From assembly GCF_008312835.1 (NCBI RefSeq), contig NZ_VSKS01000013.1:1-64000 (forward strand): a DNA stretch of 64,000 nucleotides. Direction: 5' to 3'. The translations under genes were made by a program, and so were the position numbers. The notes beneath the pieces were generated by a model. It searched no databases and was not told where the DNA came from. It saw only the letters and a list, made by a program, of their open reading frames with translations. The first letter of the stretch is position 1; each line of letters opens with the position of its first letter. Source of the stretch: Streptomyces marokkonensis (GTDB lineage Bacteria > Actinomycetota > Actinomycetes > Streptomycetales > Streptomycetaceae). This document shows, one piece after another, positions 16,279 to 26,900 of this stretch.

Positions 16279-19078
16279 ACGTGACGTCGAACTCGCCGCC
16301 CTGAGAGACATGCTCCGGCGCGCGGCGCGCGGTCACGGCGGGGTCACCGTCATCAGTGGCGGCATCGGCAGCGGCAAGACCGAACTCCTGGACGCGGCCC
16401 GCGAACTGGCGACGGAATCCGGTTTCCTGGCGCTGCGGGCCACCGGGTCCTGGGCCGAGCGGCACTCGCCGGGCAGTGTCCTCGGGCAGCTGCCGCGGTA
16501 CGCCGGTGCGCTCGCCGACGGGAGCGACGTGCTCGCCCGGGCCCTGCGACGCGTCGGCTCCATGCGTTCGGACGCCGACGGCGGAGCCTTCGAGCGGTGG
16601 CCGCTCGACCCCGCGACCACGGCGGCGCTGTACCAGTTCTCCACGGAGCTGGTGCGCATCTCCGAGCAGGCACCCGTCCTGCTGTGCGTGGACGACATCC
16701 AGTTCGCGGACGCCCTGTCCCTGCACTGGATCCTGCAGTTCGTGCGGGTTCTGCGCACCTCGTCCATCGCGCTGGTGGTCGCCGAGTGCACCCTGTCCGA
16801 CTCGGTCCACCCCCATCTGCACGCCGAGCTGCTGCGCCATCCGAACTACCGGCGTCTGAATCCGGGCAACCTCTCACCCGATGGTGTCACCGAGGTGCTC
16901 GCCCATCACACGGACGCCGCCAGGGCGGCGGCGCTCGGCGCGGCGTGCCATCGGGTGAGCGGAGGAAACCCACTGCTCGTGCGGGCCCTTGTGGAGGACC
17001 AGCGGCACAGCACCACCCTGTCCGGCGCCGCGCCCGAGCTCGTCGTCGGCGACGGCTACGCCGACACCGTCCTGAGCTGTCTGCACCGTGGCCGCGCGCC
17101 CGCGCTGCAGCTGGCACAGGTACTCGCCGTCCTGGACGAGCCGGACCCCGGGACGCAGCTCCCCGCCCACCTCCTGGAACAGGAGGAAGCGGTCGTCGAG
17201 CAGTGCGCGACGGCGCTGGAGGAGGCGGGGCTGATCGCGGACGGCCGGCTGCGCCACCCCGTGGCCCGCGCCGCGGCGCTGCGCAACCTCTCCGTACACG
17301 CCCGCCGCGACCTGCATCGAAGGGCCGCGCACGTCCTGTACAAGGACGGTGCGAGTGCTGTCCGGATCGCCCCTCACCTCCTCGGTGCCGAGCACGACCT
17401 GGAGAGCTGGGCTCCCTCCATACTCCGGGAGGCCGCCGAGCGCTACCTCGCGGGCAACCGGCCCGCGGACGCGCGTGCCTGCCTCGACGCGGCGCTCACC
17501 GCCAGCCCGGACGACGGCGAACGCGTCGCGCTCAAGGCACAGCTGGCCGGTACGGCATGGGTGCTCAACCCCTCGATCAGCGCCAGGCACCTGGATGATC
17601 TGGCCGCAGCGCTGCGCGACGGACGGCTTCCCGACCGGCACGCCCTCATGCTGGCCAAGCACCTGCTGTGGCACGGCCGTTTCGAAGAGGCCGTCGAGGC
17701 CATCGAGCGGATGGGGGAGCGCGGCGACCCCGACCCGTCGAACGCCGCCGAGATCCGGGCCACCCGCGAACTCCTCTCCTCCACGTACCCCCCGCTGGTT
17801 CACTCCGCCGTGCTCGCAGTACCGTCCGCCTCGGGCCCCGCACCGGCCCGAGGAGCGGACGACGACGCGCGGATCCGGGCTGCCGCGGCCCTCACCCAGG
17901 TGCTCAGCTGCGGCCCCAGCGCCGCAGCCGCCGACGACGCGGAAGCGGCCATGCGTGTGCTGCGGCTCGGCAAGAACACCCAGGAATGGATCATGTGCGC
18001 GGTTGCCGCACTGCAGTTCGCTGACCGCTTCGACGCGGCCGCCAGCTGGTGCGATCACTGGCTCGCCGAGGCCCGCGCCCGCAACGTGCCGTTGTGGGAG
18101 GCCGAGTTCTCCTCCATGCGGGCGGGGATCCTGCTGCGCCAGGGCGACCCGGAGACCGCACGCCGGCTGTCCGAGGCCGCGCTGGCGAAGGTGTCCGCCA
18201 AGAGCTGGGGGGTGTGCCTCGGGGGGCCACTGGCCAACCTCGTACAGGCGGCCACCGAGACGGGTGACTTCGCGGCTGCCCAGGAGTATCTGGACGTTCC
18301 GGTGCTCGACGGCATGTTCTCCACGAGGTTCGGCCTGTACTTCCTGCACGCCCGCGGCCGCTACCACTTGGAGACCGGCCGCCCCTATGCCGCGCTCGAC
18401 GACTTCTCGGCCTGCGCCGAGCTGATGCGCGGCTGGGGCTTCGACCAGCCCGCGCTGGTGCCCTGGCGCTCGGAGTCGGCGCGTGCCCATCTCGCCCTGG
18501 GTGACCGCGACCGGGCTCATCGCCTGGTCCGCGAAGAACTCTCGCTGCTCGGCCCGGACCGGACCCGCGCGCGTGGCATCACTCTGCGGGTCCTGGCCGC
18601 CACCGGGGACCCCACGGACCGGGTCGGGTGGCTCACCAGAGCTGCCGAGATCCTGCAGGGGAGCGGCGACCGGCTGCAGGCGGCCGGTGCCCTCGCCGAC
18701 CTGGGCCGCGCCCACCGTGAGACGGGTCGCCCCTCACGGGCCCGGCCCGCCCTGGAGATGGCCGCCCGGCTCGCCGAGCAGTGCGGCGCGAAACCCCTCG
18801 CCGTCACCGTGGCCGCCGAACTGGCGCAGATCGGCCGACGCGGCGTGCGAACCACGGGTGACTCCGCCGAGCGTGCGGCCGCCGTCGGCCGGCTCAGCGG
18901 CGCCGAACGACGGGTGGCCGCGCTCGCCGCGCACGGCCACACCAACAGGGAGATCGCCGAACGACTCTGCATCACCGTCAGCACCGTGGAACAGCATCTC
19001 ACCCGGGTCTTCCGCAAGATCGGCGTGCGAGCGCGCCGGGAACTCCCCGCGGAAATCGTCTTCGACATGGCCGATTAA
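16265..19078 (+). CDS. LAL-family (large LuxR) transcriptional regulator
   Basis: A 937-residue regulator. The N-terminal AAA-type ATPase begins VERDVELAALRDMLRRA and has Walker A GGIGSGKTELL near residue 35 and Walker B LLCVDDIQFAD near 140. The centre is helical with TPR-like repeats. The C-terminus is a LuxR helix-turn-helix: LSGAERRVAALAAHGHTNREIAERL, then STVEQHLTRVFRKIGV. LAL proteins commonly activate macrolide and other PKS clusters. The start overlaps the antiporter end, with GGAAGGGG just upstream. The halogenase at 19121 begins 42 bp downstream, so antiporter, LAL and halogenase 2 probably form one operon that ends at the strong hairpin at 20802. It likely works with the SARP at 11489 as a second cluster-situated activator. 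Confidence 0.9.
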   Translation: MRLVERDVELAALRDMLRRAARGHGGVTVISGGIGSGKTELLDAARELATESGFLALRATGSWAERHSPGSVLGQLPRYAGALADGSDVLARALRRVGSMRSDADGGAFERWPLDPATTAALYQFSTELVRISEQAPVLLCVDDIQFADALSLHWILQFVRVLRTSSIALVVAECTLSDSVHPHLHAELLRHPNYRRLNPGNLSPDGVTEVLAHHTDAARAAALGAACHRVSGGNPLLVRALVEDQRHSTTLSGAAPELVVGDGYADTVLSCLHRGRAPALQLAQVLAVLDEPDPGTQLPAHLLEQEEAVVEQCATALEEAGLIADGRLRHPVARAAALRNLSVHARRDLHRRAAHVLYKDGASAVRIAPHLLGAEHDLESWAPSILREAAERYLAGNRPADARACLDAALTASPDDGERVALKAQLAGTAWVLNPSISARHLDDLAAALRDGRLPDRHALMLAKHLLWHGRFEEAVEAIERMGERGDPDPSNAAEIRATRELLSSTYPPLVHSAVLAVPSASGPAPARGADDDARIRAAAALTQVLSCGPSAAAADDAEAAMRVLRLGKNTQEWIMCAVAALQFADRFDAAASWCDHWLAEARARNVPLWEAEFSSMRAGILLRQGDPETARRLSEAALAKVSAKSWGVCLGGPLANLVQAATETGDFAAAQEYLDVPVLDGMFSTRFGLYFLHARGRYHLETGRPYAALDDFSACAELMRGWGFDQPALVPWRSESARAHLALGDRDRAHRLVREELSLLGPDRTRARGITLRVLAATGDPTDRVGWLTRAAEILQGSGDRLQAAGALADLGRAHRETGRPSRARPALEMAARLAEQCGAKPLAVTVAAELAQIGRRGVRTTGDSAERAAAVGRLSGAERRVAALAAHGHTNREIAERLCITVSTVEQHLTRVFRKIGVRARRELPAEIVFDMAD

Positions 19079-19120
19079 AGACACACGCGCACGCGATTCC
19101 GAAAGTGAGGGAGACTACGT

Positions 19121-20770
19121 ATGACCGCTTCGAACACGAGCGCCGAACAGTACGACGTGGCAATCCTGGGCAGTGGTATGGCCGGTGGAATGCTGGGAGC
19201 GGTCCTGGCGCGCAACGGCGTGAAAGTCCTGCTGCTCGACGCCGGGACACACCCGCGCTTCGCGGTGGGAGAGTCCACGATCCCCTACACGTCGGGAATG
19301 ACCCGGCTCATCGCCGACCGGTACGACGTGCCGGAGCTGAAACCGCTCGCCAGCCACAAAGGCATCAGTTCGCAGGTGTCCAGGTACTGCGGGCAGAAGC
19401 AGAACTTCGGCTTCGTCTATCACGAAGAGGGGAAGCTGCAGGATCCCGGTAAGATCAACCAGTTGGTTGTTCCGTCCGCGATCCGCACCGAGACACATCT
19501 GTTCCGCCAGGACATCGACTCGTATCTGTTCAACGTCGCCGTGAAGTACGGGGCGCATCCGCGCCTTGCCACCCGCATCGCCGATGTCGAGATCGATCCG
19601 GAAAAGGGTGCGCTGCTGCGTACCGAGCGCGGCGAGGAGTTCCGCGCGAGCTATGTCGTCGACGGCAGCGGTTTCCGCTCGCCGCTCGCCGAGAAGTTCT
19701 CCCTGCGCGAGGCGCCGACCCGGGCGAGGACCCACTCCCGCACGCTGTTCACCCACATGATCGGCGTCAAGCCGTTCGACAAGGCGCCGGCGGCCAGGAA
19801 GCACGACCAGCCCAACCCATGGCACCACGGCACCCTGCACCACGTCTTCGACGGCGGCTGGCTGTGGGTCATTCCGTTCGACAACCACGCGGAGTCGATC
19901 AACCCGTTGTGCAGCGTTGGTCTGACGCTCGACCCGCGGGTGTTCCCCAAGGACGAGACACCCGGTCAGCAGGAGTTCGACGCGTTCCTCGCGCGGTTCC
20001 CGGAGGTCGCCTGGCAGTTCAAGAACGCCAGGGCGGTACGCCCCTGGGTGTCCACCGGACGCCTCCAGTACTCCGCCAAGCAGGTCGTCGGCGAGCGCTT
20101 CTGCCTGACGTCGCACGCCGCCGGGTTCATCGACGCGCTGTACTCGCGCGGTCTGACCAACACCCTGGAACTCGTCAACGCCCTGGGCTGGCGGCTCATC
20201 GCGGCCTCACGGGACGGTGACTGGTCGCAGGAACGGTTCGACTACCTGGAGACGCTCCAGCAGGGACTCTTCGACTTCCATGACGACCTCGTCTACAGCT
20301 CCTTCGTGGGGTTCCGGGACTACGAACTGTGGAACGCGGTCAACCGCACCTGGATGCTCGGCACCATGCTCGGCAATGTGATGCTGGAGGATGCCTATTA
20401 CCGCTACACGCGCTCGGGTGACGAGAAGATCTTCCTGGAACTCGAGAACAGCGCAAGGCCCGGATCTCCGCTCCCGGTCAGTGACGGATTCAACAGGATG
20501 GGCGTCCTCACGCGAGAACTGTGCGAGTCCGTCGAAGCGGGATCGACCACACCGACCGCCGCCGCCGCCCGGATTCTCGAACATATCCGGCAAGCGGACT
20601 TCATCGCTCCGTCGTTCAGGTTCGGTGAGCGCGACACCCGGTGTTTCAATATGTCCCCGGGCAAGATGGCGACCAATGCCGTGTGGTGTCGCAGGCAGGC
20701 CCCTCCGGAGATCGGCCCGAGGATGATCAACGCGAGCAAGGGCCTGGTGCGGATGCGGCTGCGCGGCTGA
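19121..20770 (+). CDS. FAD-dependent halogenase 2 (candidate neocarzilin ORF3-type halogenase)
   Basis: A 549-residue flavin-dependent halogenase. The FAD fold is VAILGSGMAGGMLGAVLARNG, followed by FAVGESTIPYTSGM. The halogenase WxWxIP block is GGWLWVIPF (Trp247, Trp249), and HAAGFIDALYSRGL is the late FAD contact. It is about 110 residues longer than halogenase 1 because of a helical C-terminal region. VGESTIPYTS resembles my memory of the subgroup with aromatic-polyketide halogenases such as CtcP and ChlB4. It sits immediately upstream of the PKS genes, the position I recall for the halogenase proposed to chlorinate neocarzilin, and could act on a terminal methyl ketone. A strong terminator follows. 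Reduced flavin probably comes from the reductase at 39892. Confidence 0.87.
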   Translation: MTASNTSAEQYDVAILGSGMAGGMLGAVLARNGVKVLLLDAGTHPRFAVGESTIPYTSGMTRLIADRYDVPELKPLASHKGISSQVSRYCGQKQNFGFVYHEEGKLQDPGKINQLVVPSAIRTETHLFRQDIDSYLFNVAVKYGAHPRLATRIADVEIDPEKGALLRTERGEEFRASYVVDGSGFRSPLAEKFSLREAPTRARTHSRTLFTHMIGVKPFDKAPAARKHDQPNPWHHGTLHHVFDGGWLWVIPFDNHAESINPLCSVGLTLDPRVFPKDETPGQQEFDAFLARFPEVAWQFKNARAVRPWVSTGRLQYSAKQVVGERFCLTSHAAGFIDALYSRGLTNTLELVNALGWRLIAASRDGDWSQERFDYLETLQQGLFDFHDDLVYSSFVGFRDYELWNAVNRTWMLGTMLGNVMLEDAYYRYTRSGDEKIFLELENSARPGSPLPVSDGFNRMGVLTRELCESVEAGSTTPTAAAARILEHIRQADFIAPSFRFGERDTRCFNMSPGKMATNAVWCRRQAPPEIGPRMINASKGLVRMRLRG

Positions 20771-20801
20771 CTGCGTCCCGCGCACCACCCCATACCCGGG
20801 A

Positions 20802-20836
20802 CGGAAAACCCCTACCGAATCGGTAGGGGTTTTCCG
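20802..20836 (+). terminator. Strong intrinsic-type terminator after halogenase 2
   Basis: Perfect 16-bp inverted repeat: CGGAAAACCCCTACCG (20802..20817) and CGGTAGGGGTTTTCCG (20821..20836) around a 3-base loop. It begins 31 bases after the halogenase stop. It separates the antiporter-LAL-halogenase operon from the PKS genes, which therefore need their own promoter between 20837 and 20991. Confidence 0.85.
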
Positions 20837-20991
20837 CTTGCACGGCAGGAAAATGAGGGGTGTCCCGGCCGTTCCCGATCAACGTACGCTGCCGATACCT
20901 CTCGGGATTCTTTCCACGCCGAGTGCGTCGCAGTGCGACGAAGTCCAAGGGGGTTTCCTCCCCGGGTTCACATCCGTCCGGAAGGCAGCGC

Positions 20992-23900
20992 ATGGTCGCG
21001 AACACAGCAGAAGGCTCCACGGGCTCCATCGCCGTGATCGGTATGGCGGGCCGCTTCCCGGGTGCGGCGGACACCGATGCCCTGTGGCGGCTGCTGCTGG
21101 ACCGGGGCGACGCGATAGGCCCGGTACCGGCGGACCGATGGGACGCATCCGCGCCCCTCGATCCGGAACGCGACGTCCAGGGTGTCGGTGGCTTCCTCGA
21201 CGACGTGGACCGCTTCGACGCCGCCTTCTTCGGTGTCTCACCGCGCGAGGCCGCCGCGATCGACCCGCAGCAGCGCCTCATCCTCCACGAGACCTGGCGG
21301 GCACTCGAGGACGCCGGCGTCCGCGCCGATGACCTGAGGGGTACCCGCACCGGTGTGTACGTCGGGGCCTCCTGGCACGACTACGAGCTGCTGCGCAAGG
21401 AGCGGGCCGCCCGGCCCACCCCGCACAGCCTGGTCGGCAACGCCCTCGACGTGATCGCCGCCCGGGTGTCGTACGTGTTCGGCCTCCGTGGACCGAGCCT
21501 GACGGTGGAGACCGGTTGCTCCTCCTCGCTGGTGGCGCTCCACCTCGCGGCTCAGGCGCTGCGCCAGGGCGAGGTCGAGTCGGCCCTCGTCGGCGGTGTG
21601 AACCTGATGCTCGACCCCCATGTGACCGTCGGGCTCACGCACTTCGGGGCCCTGTCGCCGGACGGCCGCTGTGCGACCTTCTCGGCGCACGCCAACGGAT
21701 TCGTACGGGGCGAAGGCGTCGCCGTTCTGCTGGTGAAGACCCTGGAACGCGCCCTCGCCGACGGCGACCGTGTGCACGCCGTCATCCCGCGGACCGTCGT
21801 CAACAACGACGGCGGCGGCGAGAGCCTGGTCACGCCGAGCCCCGAGGGGCAGCGCGACCTGCTCACGCGCGCGTACGGCGACGGCGTCGTGCCGATCGAC
21901 TCCGTCGCCTACATCGAGGCGCACGGCACCGGCACCGGACGCGGCGACCCGATCGAGGTGACCGAGATCGGCAGGGCCGTCGCGCGGCACCGCGTCGGCG
22001 GCCCGCTGGCCGTTGGCTCCGTGAAGACCAACATCGGCCACCTCGAGGCGGCCGCGGGCATGGCCGGACTGTTCAAGATCCTGCTGGCACTGCGCCACCG
22101 CGTCGTGCCGCCCAGCCTGCACTCCGAAGAACTCAACCCGGACATTCCGTTCGGCGACCTGAACCTGCACGTCGTGCGCGAGCCGCTGCGGCTACCGGCC
22201 GGGGGGACGCTCGCGATGGGTGTCAACTCCTTCGGCTGGGGCGGCACGAACGCGCACGTCATCGCGGTCAGCCCACCCGAGCCGGCGGGCGAGGCGCCCC
22301 GCGGGGGGCTGCCGACCGGACTGGTCCCGTTGGTGCCGCTGTCCGCCAAGGACCCCCAGGTCCTGACCCGCCGGGCGGCGGAACTCGGAGCCGCGCTCGA
22401 CGGCCTGGACATCACCGACGTCGCGGGCACCCTCGCCGCACGGCGGGACCACTTCCCGGTGCGTGCCGCGTTCCTCGCCGCCGACACCGAACAGCTGGCC
22501 GGAAGACTCGACGGGTTCGTGGCCGGAGGCGCCGATACGGACGGTGTGGTCCAGGGCCGGGCCACCGCGCGCGGACGCACGGCGTTCGTCTTCCCCGGAC
22601 AAGGCTCCCAGTGGGACGGGATGGGCCGCGAACTGTATCGCGACAGCCCTCTGTTCGCCGAGGTGATCCGCCGCTGCAGGGCCGCGCTCGCCCCGCACGT
22701 CGCCTGGGACCTGCTCGACGTCTTCACCGGCGACGCGGGCGACGCGTGGACCAGGCGCATCGACATGCTCCAGCCCACTCTCTGGGCCATGTCACTGGCC
22801 CTGGCCGAGGTGTGGCGGGCCTCGGGTGTCGAGCCGGACGTCGTGCTCGGCCACAGCCAGGGCGAGATCACGGCGGCCACCCTCGCGGGCGTCCTCAGCT
22901 ACGAGGACGCCGCGTTGGTGATGGCGCGGCGCAGCGCGATCGCCATGCGCACCTCGGGACAGGGCCGCATGCTCGCCGTCGACCTGGACCGCGAGGCGGC
23001 CACCGCGGCGCTCGAGGGGTTCGAGGACAGTGTGTCGCTCGCCGTGCACAACGGACCCAACTCGTGTGTCCTCTCAGGGGAGAAGGACGCCGTCCTGATG
23101 CTCAAGGAGCTCCTCGAGGCCGACGGCACCTACTGCAGGCTCGTCAACGTCGACTACGCCTCGCACAGCCCCCAGATGGACCCGCTCGAAGCCGATCTGC
23201 TCACCGCTCTCGGGCCCGCCGCACCGCGTGAGGGCACGATCCCCCTCATGTCGACGGTACGGTGCCGCGTCCTCGACGGAACAGAGCTTGACGCCGCGTA
23301 CTGGGTGGAGAACCTACGCAGTCCGGTGCTGTTCGCCGACGCGATGGAGGCGCTGCTCGAGGACGGGGTCACCCACGTCGTCGAGATCAGCCCGCACCCC
23401 GTGCTGGCCCCGGCGGTCGAACAGCTCGGCACGGGACGGGGGCGGCCGCCCGCCGTACTCACCACACTGCGCCGGCACCACGGCGGCACCGACGACTTCG
23501 CGCTGGCCCTCGCGGCGGGTTACACCAGTGGCCTGGAGCCGTTCGGCTCGCTGCCCCGCACCGCCTTGGCGCCCCTGCCCGGCTATCCGCTCGAGGGCGA
23601 CCGGCACTGGACTCCACAGCGGCGGCGCGGCTCCGGAGCGGTCCGCGGACTCGACCCGCAGCCCGTGCCCGCGCCGGGGCGCCCCGAGGTGTGGCAGGCG
23701 GATCTCGAACTCGCCGTGCCGGACCTGCCGTGGCTCGCGGACCACCGCGTGTACGACACCGCCGTGCTGCCCGGTGCCGGGATGCTCACGCTGGCCGTGC
23801 ACACGGCGCGGGCACGCCTCGGCGCGGGCGCCCTGCGCGTCGACGACGTCACGTTCCACAAGGAGGTCGCGGTCGGCGACGACCCGGTGCGACTCGCCGC

Positions 23901-26900
23901 CGAGTGGCACGGTGACCGCGGCGGGCGCGGCGCGTTCCGTCTGCTGGCCCTGCCCGAGGGAGCCACGGAGTGGACGGTGAACGCGACGGCGCGTGTCGCT
24001 CTGGACGCCGGCCGGGAGGCTCTCCCGGAATTCCCCACCTGGTACGACGACGCGGCCGAGGACGGCCGGGACAGGCAGGCCGTCCCGGTGGCGGCCGACG
24101 CCTTCTACGACACCTGCGCCGCGCGCGGCCTCCACTACGGTCCGGCCTTCCGCTGCGTGCGGTCGGTGCAGGTGCGGCCCGACGCCGGTGAGGCGGTGGG
24201 TGAGGTGGTGTGCGGGGAGCGGCTGCACGCGTCGAACCGGGGACAAGCCCTGCATCCTGCGATGTGGGACGGCGCGTTACAGGTGTCGCTGACCCTGAGC
24301 GGCGCGGACGGAGAGGCACTCGTTCCCACGTCCGTGCGCGCGGTGCGACTGCTGCACGACCACGACCGGCCGGTGACGCGTCTCTGGTCGCACGTCGTGC
24401 GGCGCCCGGACGGTGACCTGGACGTGAGCGTCTTCGACGAGGAGCGCAAGCCGCTTCTGCTGATGGAGGGCCTGACGCTGCGGCCGCTACCGGGCGGTGG
24501 CGGCGCGGTGTCGGACGCGGAGCGGCTGCACCGCGTGGAGTGGGCAGGCACGGAAGACGGAACGGACGGGAACACCTTGACCGATGCCGATGCCGATGCC
24601 GATATCGATGCCGATGCCGGCCGCTGGCTCCTCGTGGGGGAGAGCACCGGTGTGGCCGCCGAACTCGCCGAGGCACTGGAGAAGTCGGGCGCCCGCGTCC
24701 TGCGTGCCGATGCGCCGGCGCTCGCGGGCGACGGGCAGGCGCTCGACCTCGGCCCGGCCGACGCCGGTGCGGTGGACGGAGTCGTGTTCGTCGCTCCGGG
24801 GCCCGACAGGGGGCACGAAGCGCAGCGCGCAGGGCTCGGCGCGCTCGCCGCGGTCGTCCGCGGCTGCGTGACAGCCGGCGTACCGCCCCGGCTCACAGTC
24901 GTCACCGACCGCGCGCAGGGCGCGGGCGGCGATCACGTGCCGGACGCGGGCGCCGCCCAGTACTGGGGCTTCACCCGTGTGCTGCGCAGGGAGCACGGGG
25001 AGCTCGAACCGCGCCTGGTCGACGTGGCTGCCGACGACGCCGACTGGGCCGAGGCCTGCGCCGCGGAGATCCTCGGCGGCGGCACCGACGACCAGGTCGC
25101 GCTGCGGGGCGGACGCCGACTCACCGCCCGCATCGTGCGCGGCCCCGCGCTCGGCGCGGCGACAGGGCTGCCCGCGCCGCGCACCGGCCGACAGCCCTTC
25201 TCGGTCCGGGCCGTGTCCCCGGGAACCGTGGCGTACGTACCGCTGGAGCGGCGCGCCCCCGGCCGGGGCGAGGTCGAGATCGAGGTCACCGCCACGGCTC
25301 TGGACGCATCCGACGTGCGCGGTCCCTGGGCCGGCTCGCGCCCGTCCCGCCGTGAGGGCCACGGCCACGGCACGCCCGGCGCCGCACCACTCGCCGAGGG
25401 CACGGCCGAGAGCGCCCCGGCGTTCGGTCACTCCTGCGCCGGAGTCGTCGTCGCGGCCGGTCCCGGCGCCGACGGGCTCGGCGTCGGCGACCGCGTCGTG
25501 GCCTGTGCGCCCGGCGCACTGGCCAGCCATCTGACGGTGCCCGTCGGGCACGTACGGCCCATACCCGACGGGCTCGGCGACGAGGAGGCGGCGGGGCTGA
25601 TACTCGCTCTCGCGACAGCGTGGCACGCGCTGACCACCCTGGGCCGTCTGCAGCAGGGGGAGACGGTCCTCGTCCACTCGCCGGGGGGCGGACTCGGCCC
25701 CGCCGCCGTACGAGTCGCGCACGCACGCGGCGCACGCGTCATGGCCTCCGCCGCCACCGCCGAGAGCCGTGCCCGGTTCACCGCACTGGGCGTCGGTGAT
25801 GTCTTCGACAGCGGGGACCCGTCCTGGCACGACCGGGTGCGCGAGGCAACAGGAGGCCGGGGGGCCGACATCGTCCTGGGGCCGCTCACCGGTACGGCCG
25901 TTCGGTCGGACCTCGAACTCCTCGCTCCGGGCGGCCGGTTCGTCGACACCGGCGACCACGGCCCGGGCGGCTCCTCGATGGGGCTCGGCGCGCTGCGCGG
26001 CGGCGTCAGCCTGGCCACCCTCGACATGCCCACCCTCGCCGCGACGGAGCCCGAACGGTTCGCCCGGCTCCTGCGCGACGTGTGGGCTCTCGTCACGGAG
26101 GGGCGGCTGAAGGCCCTTCCGGTGCGCCGTCACTCCTTCGCCGACGTGCCGCGCGCTCTGCGCGACGTGTCTGACGACGAACGCGTCGTCCTCGCCGGCC
26201 CGCAGGACGTCACCGGTGTGACACCCGTGCCGCTTCCCGGCGGCCGTCTTCGTTCCGACGGCACCTACCTGATCAGCGGCGGGCTGGGCGCACTCGGGCT
26301 GTCGCTCGCCGAATCACTCGCCCACGCCGGCGCCGGGCACCTCGTCCTGCTCGGTCGCTCGGCGCCGTCCCCGGAGGCGGAGCTGCGGCTCGCGGCTCTG
26401 CGCGTGGGCGGCACCGGGGTCGAGACGGTGCGATGCGACGTCGGCGACCGCGCGGCCCTCGACCGGGCGCTCGCCGGGACGCGCGCCGCCCTGCCGCCGC
26501 TGCGCGGAGTGATCCACGCGGCGGGAGTCCTCGACGACGCCACGGTCCTCAACGTCACCTCCCGTCAGCTGACGTCGGTGCTCACACCGAAGGCGGACGG
26601 CGCCCGCAACCTCGACGCGGTGACCGAGGCCGATCCGCTGGACTTCTTCGTCCTGTTCTCCTCGGCGGCGACCTTGGTCGGCAACGGGGGCCAGGCCGTC
26701 TACGCCGCGGGCAACGCCTTCCTCGACGCGGTCGCCGAATCCCGCAGACGCCGTGGGCGTCCCGCACTGAGCGTCCAGTGGGGCCCGGTCACCGATGTCG
26801 GACTGGCCGCCGACGCCGACGGGCGGCGCGGCGAGCGGCTCGCGGCCCGGGGCATGGGCGGCATCTCGGCCGAGGAGATCTGGCCCGCCCTGGTGCGCCT

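Noticed and set aside
24581-24617. Short regular repeats suggesting a CRISPR array
   Set aside because: The units are six bases, contiguous and in frame inside a PKS linker. There are no spacers and no cas genes.
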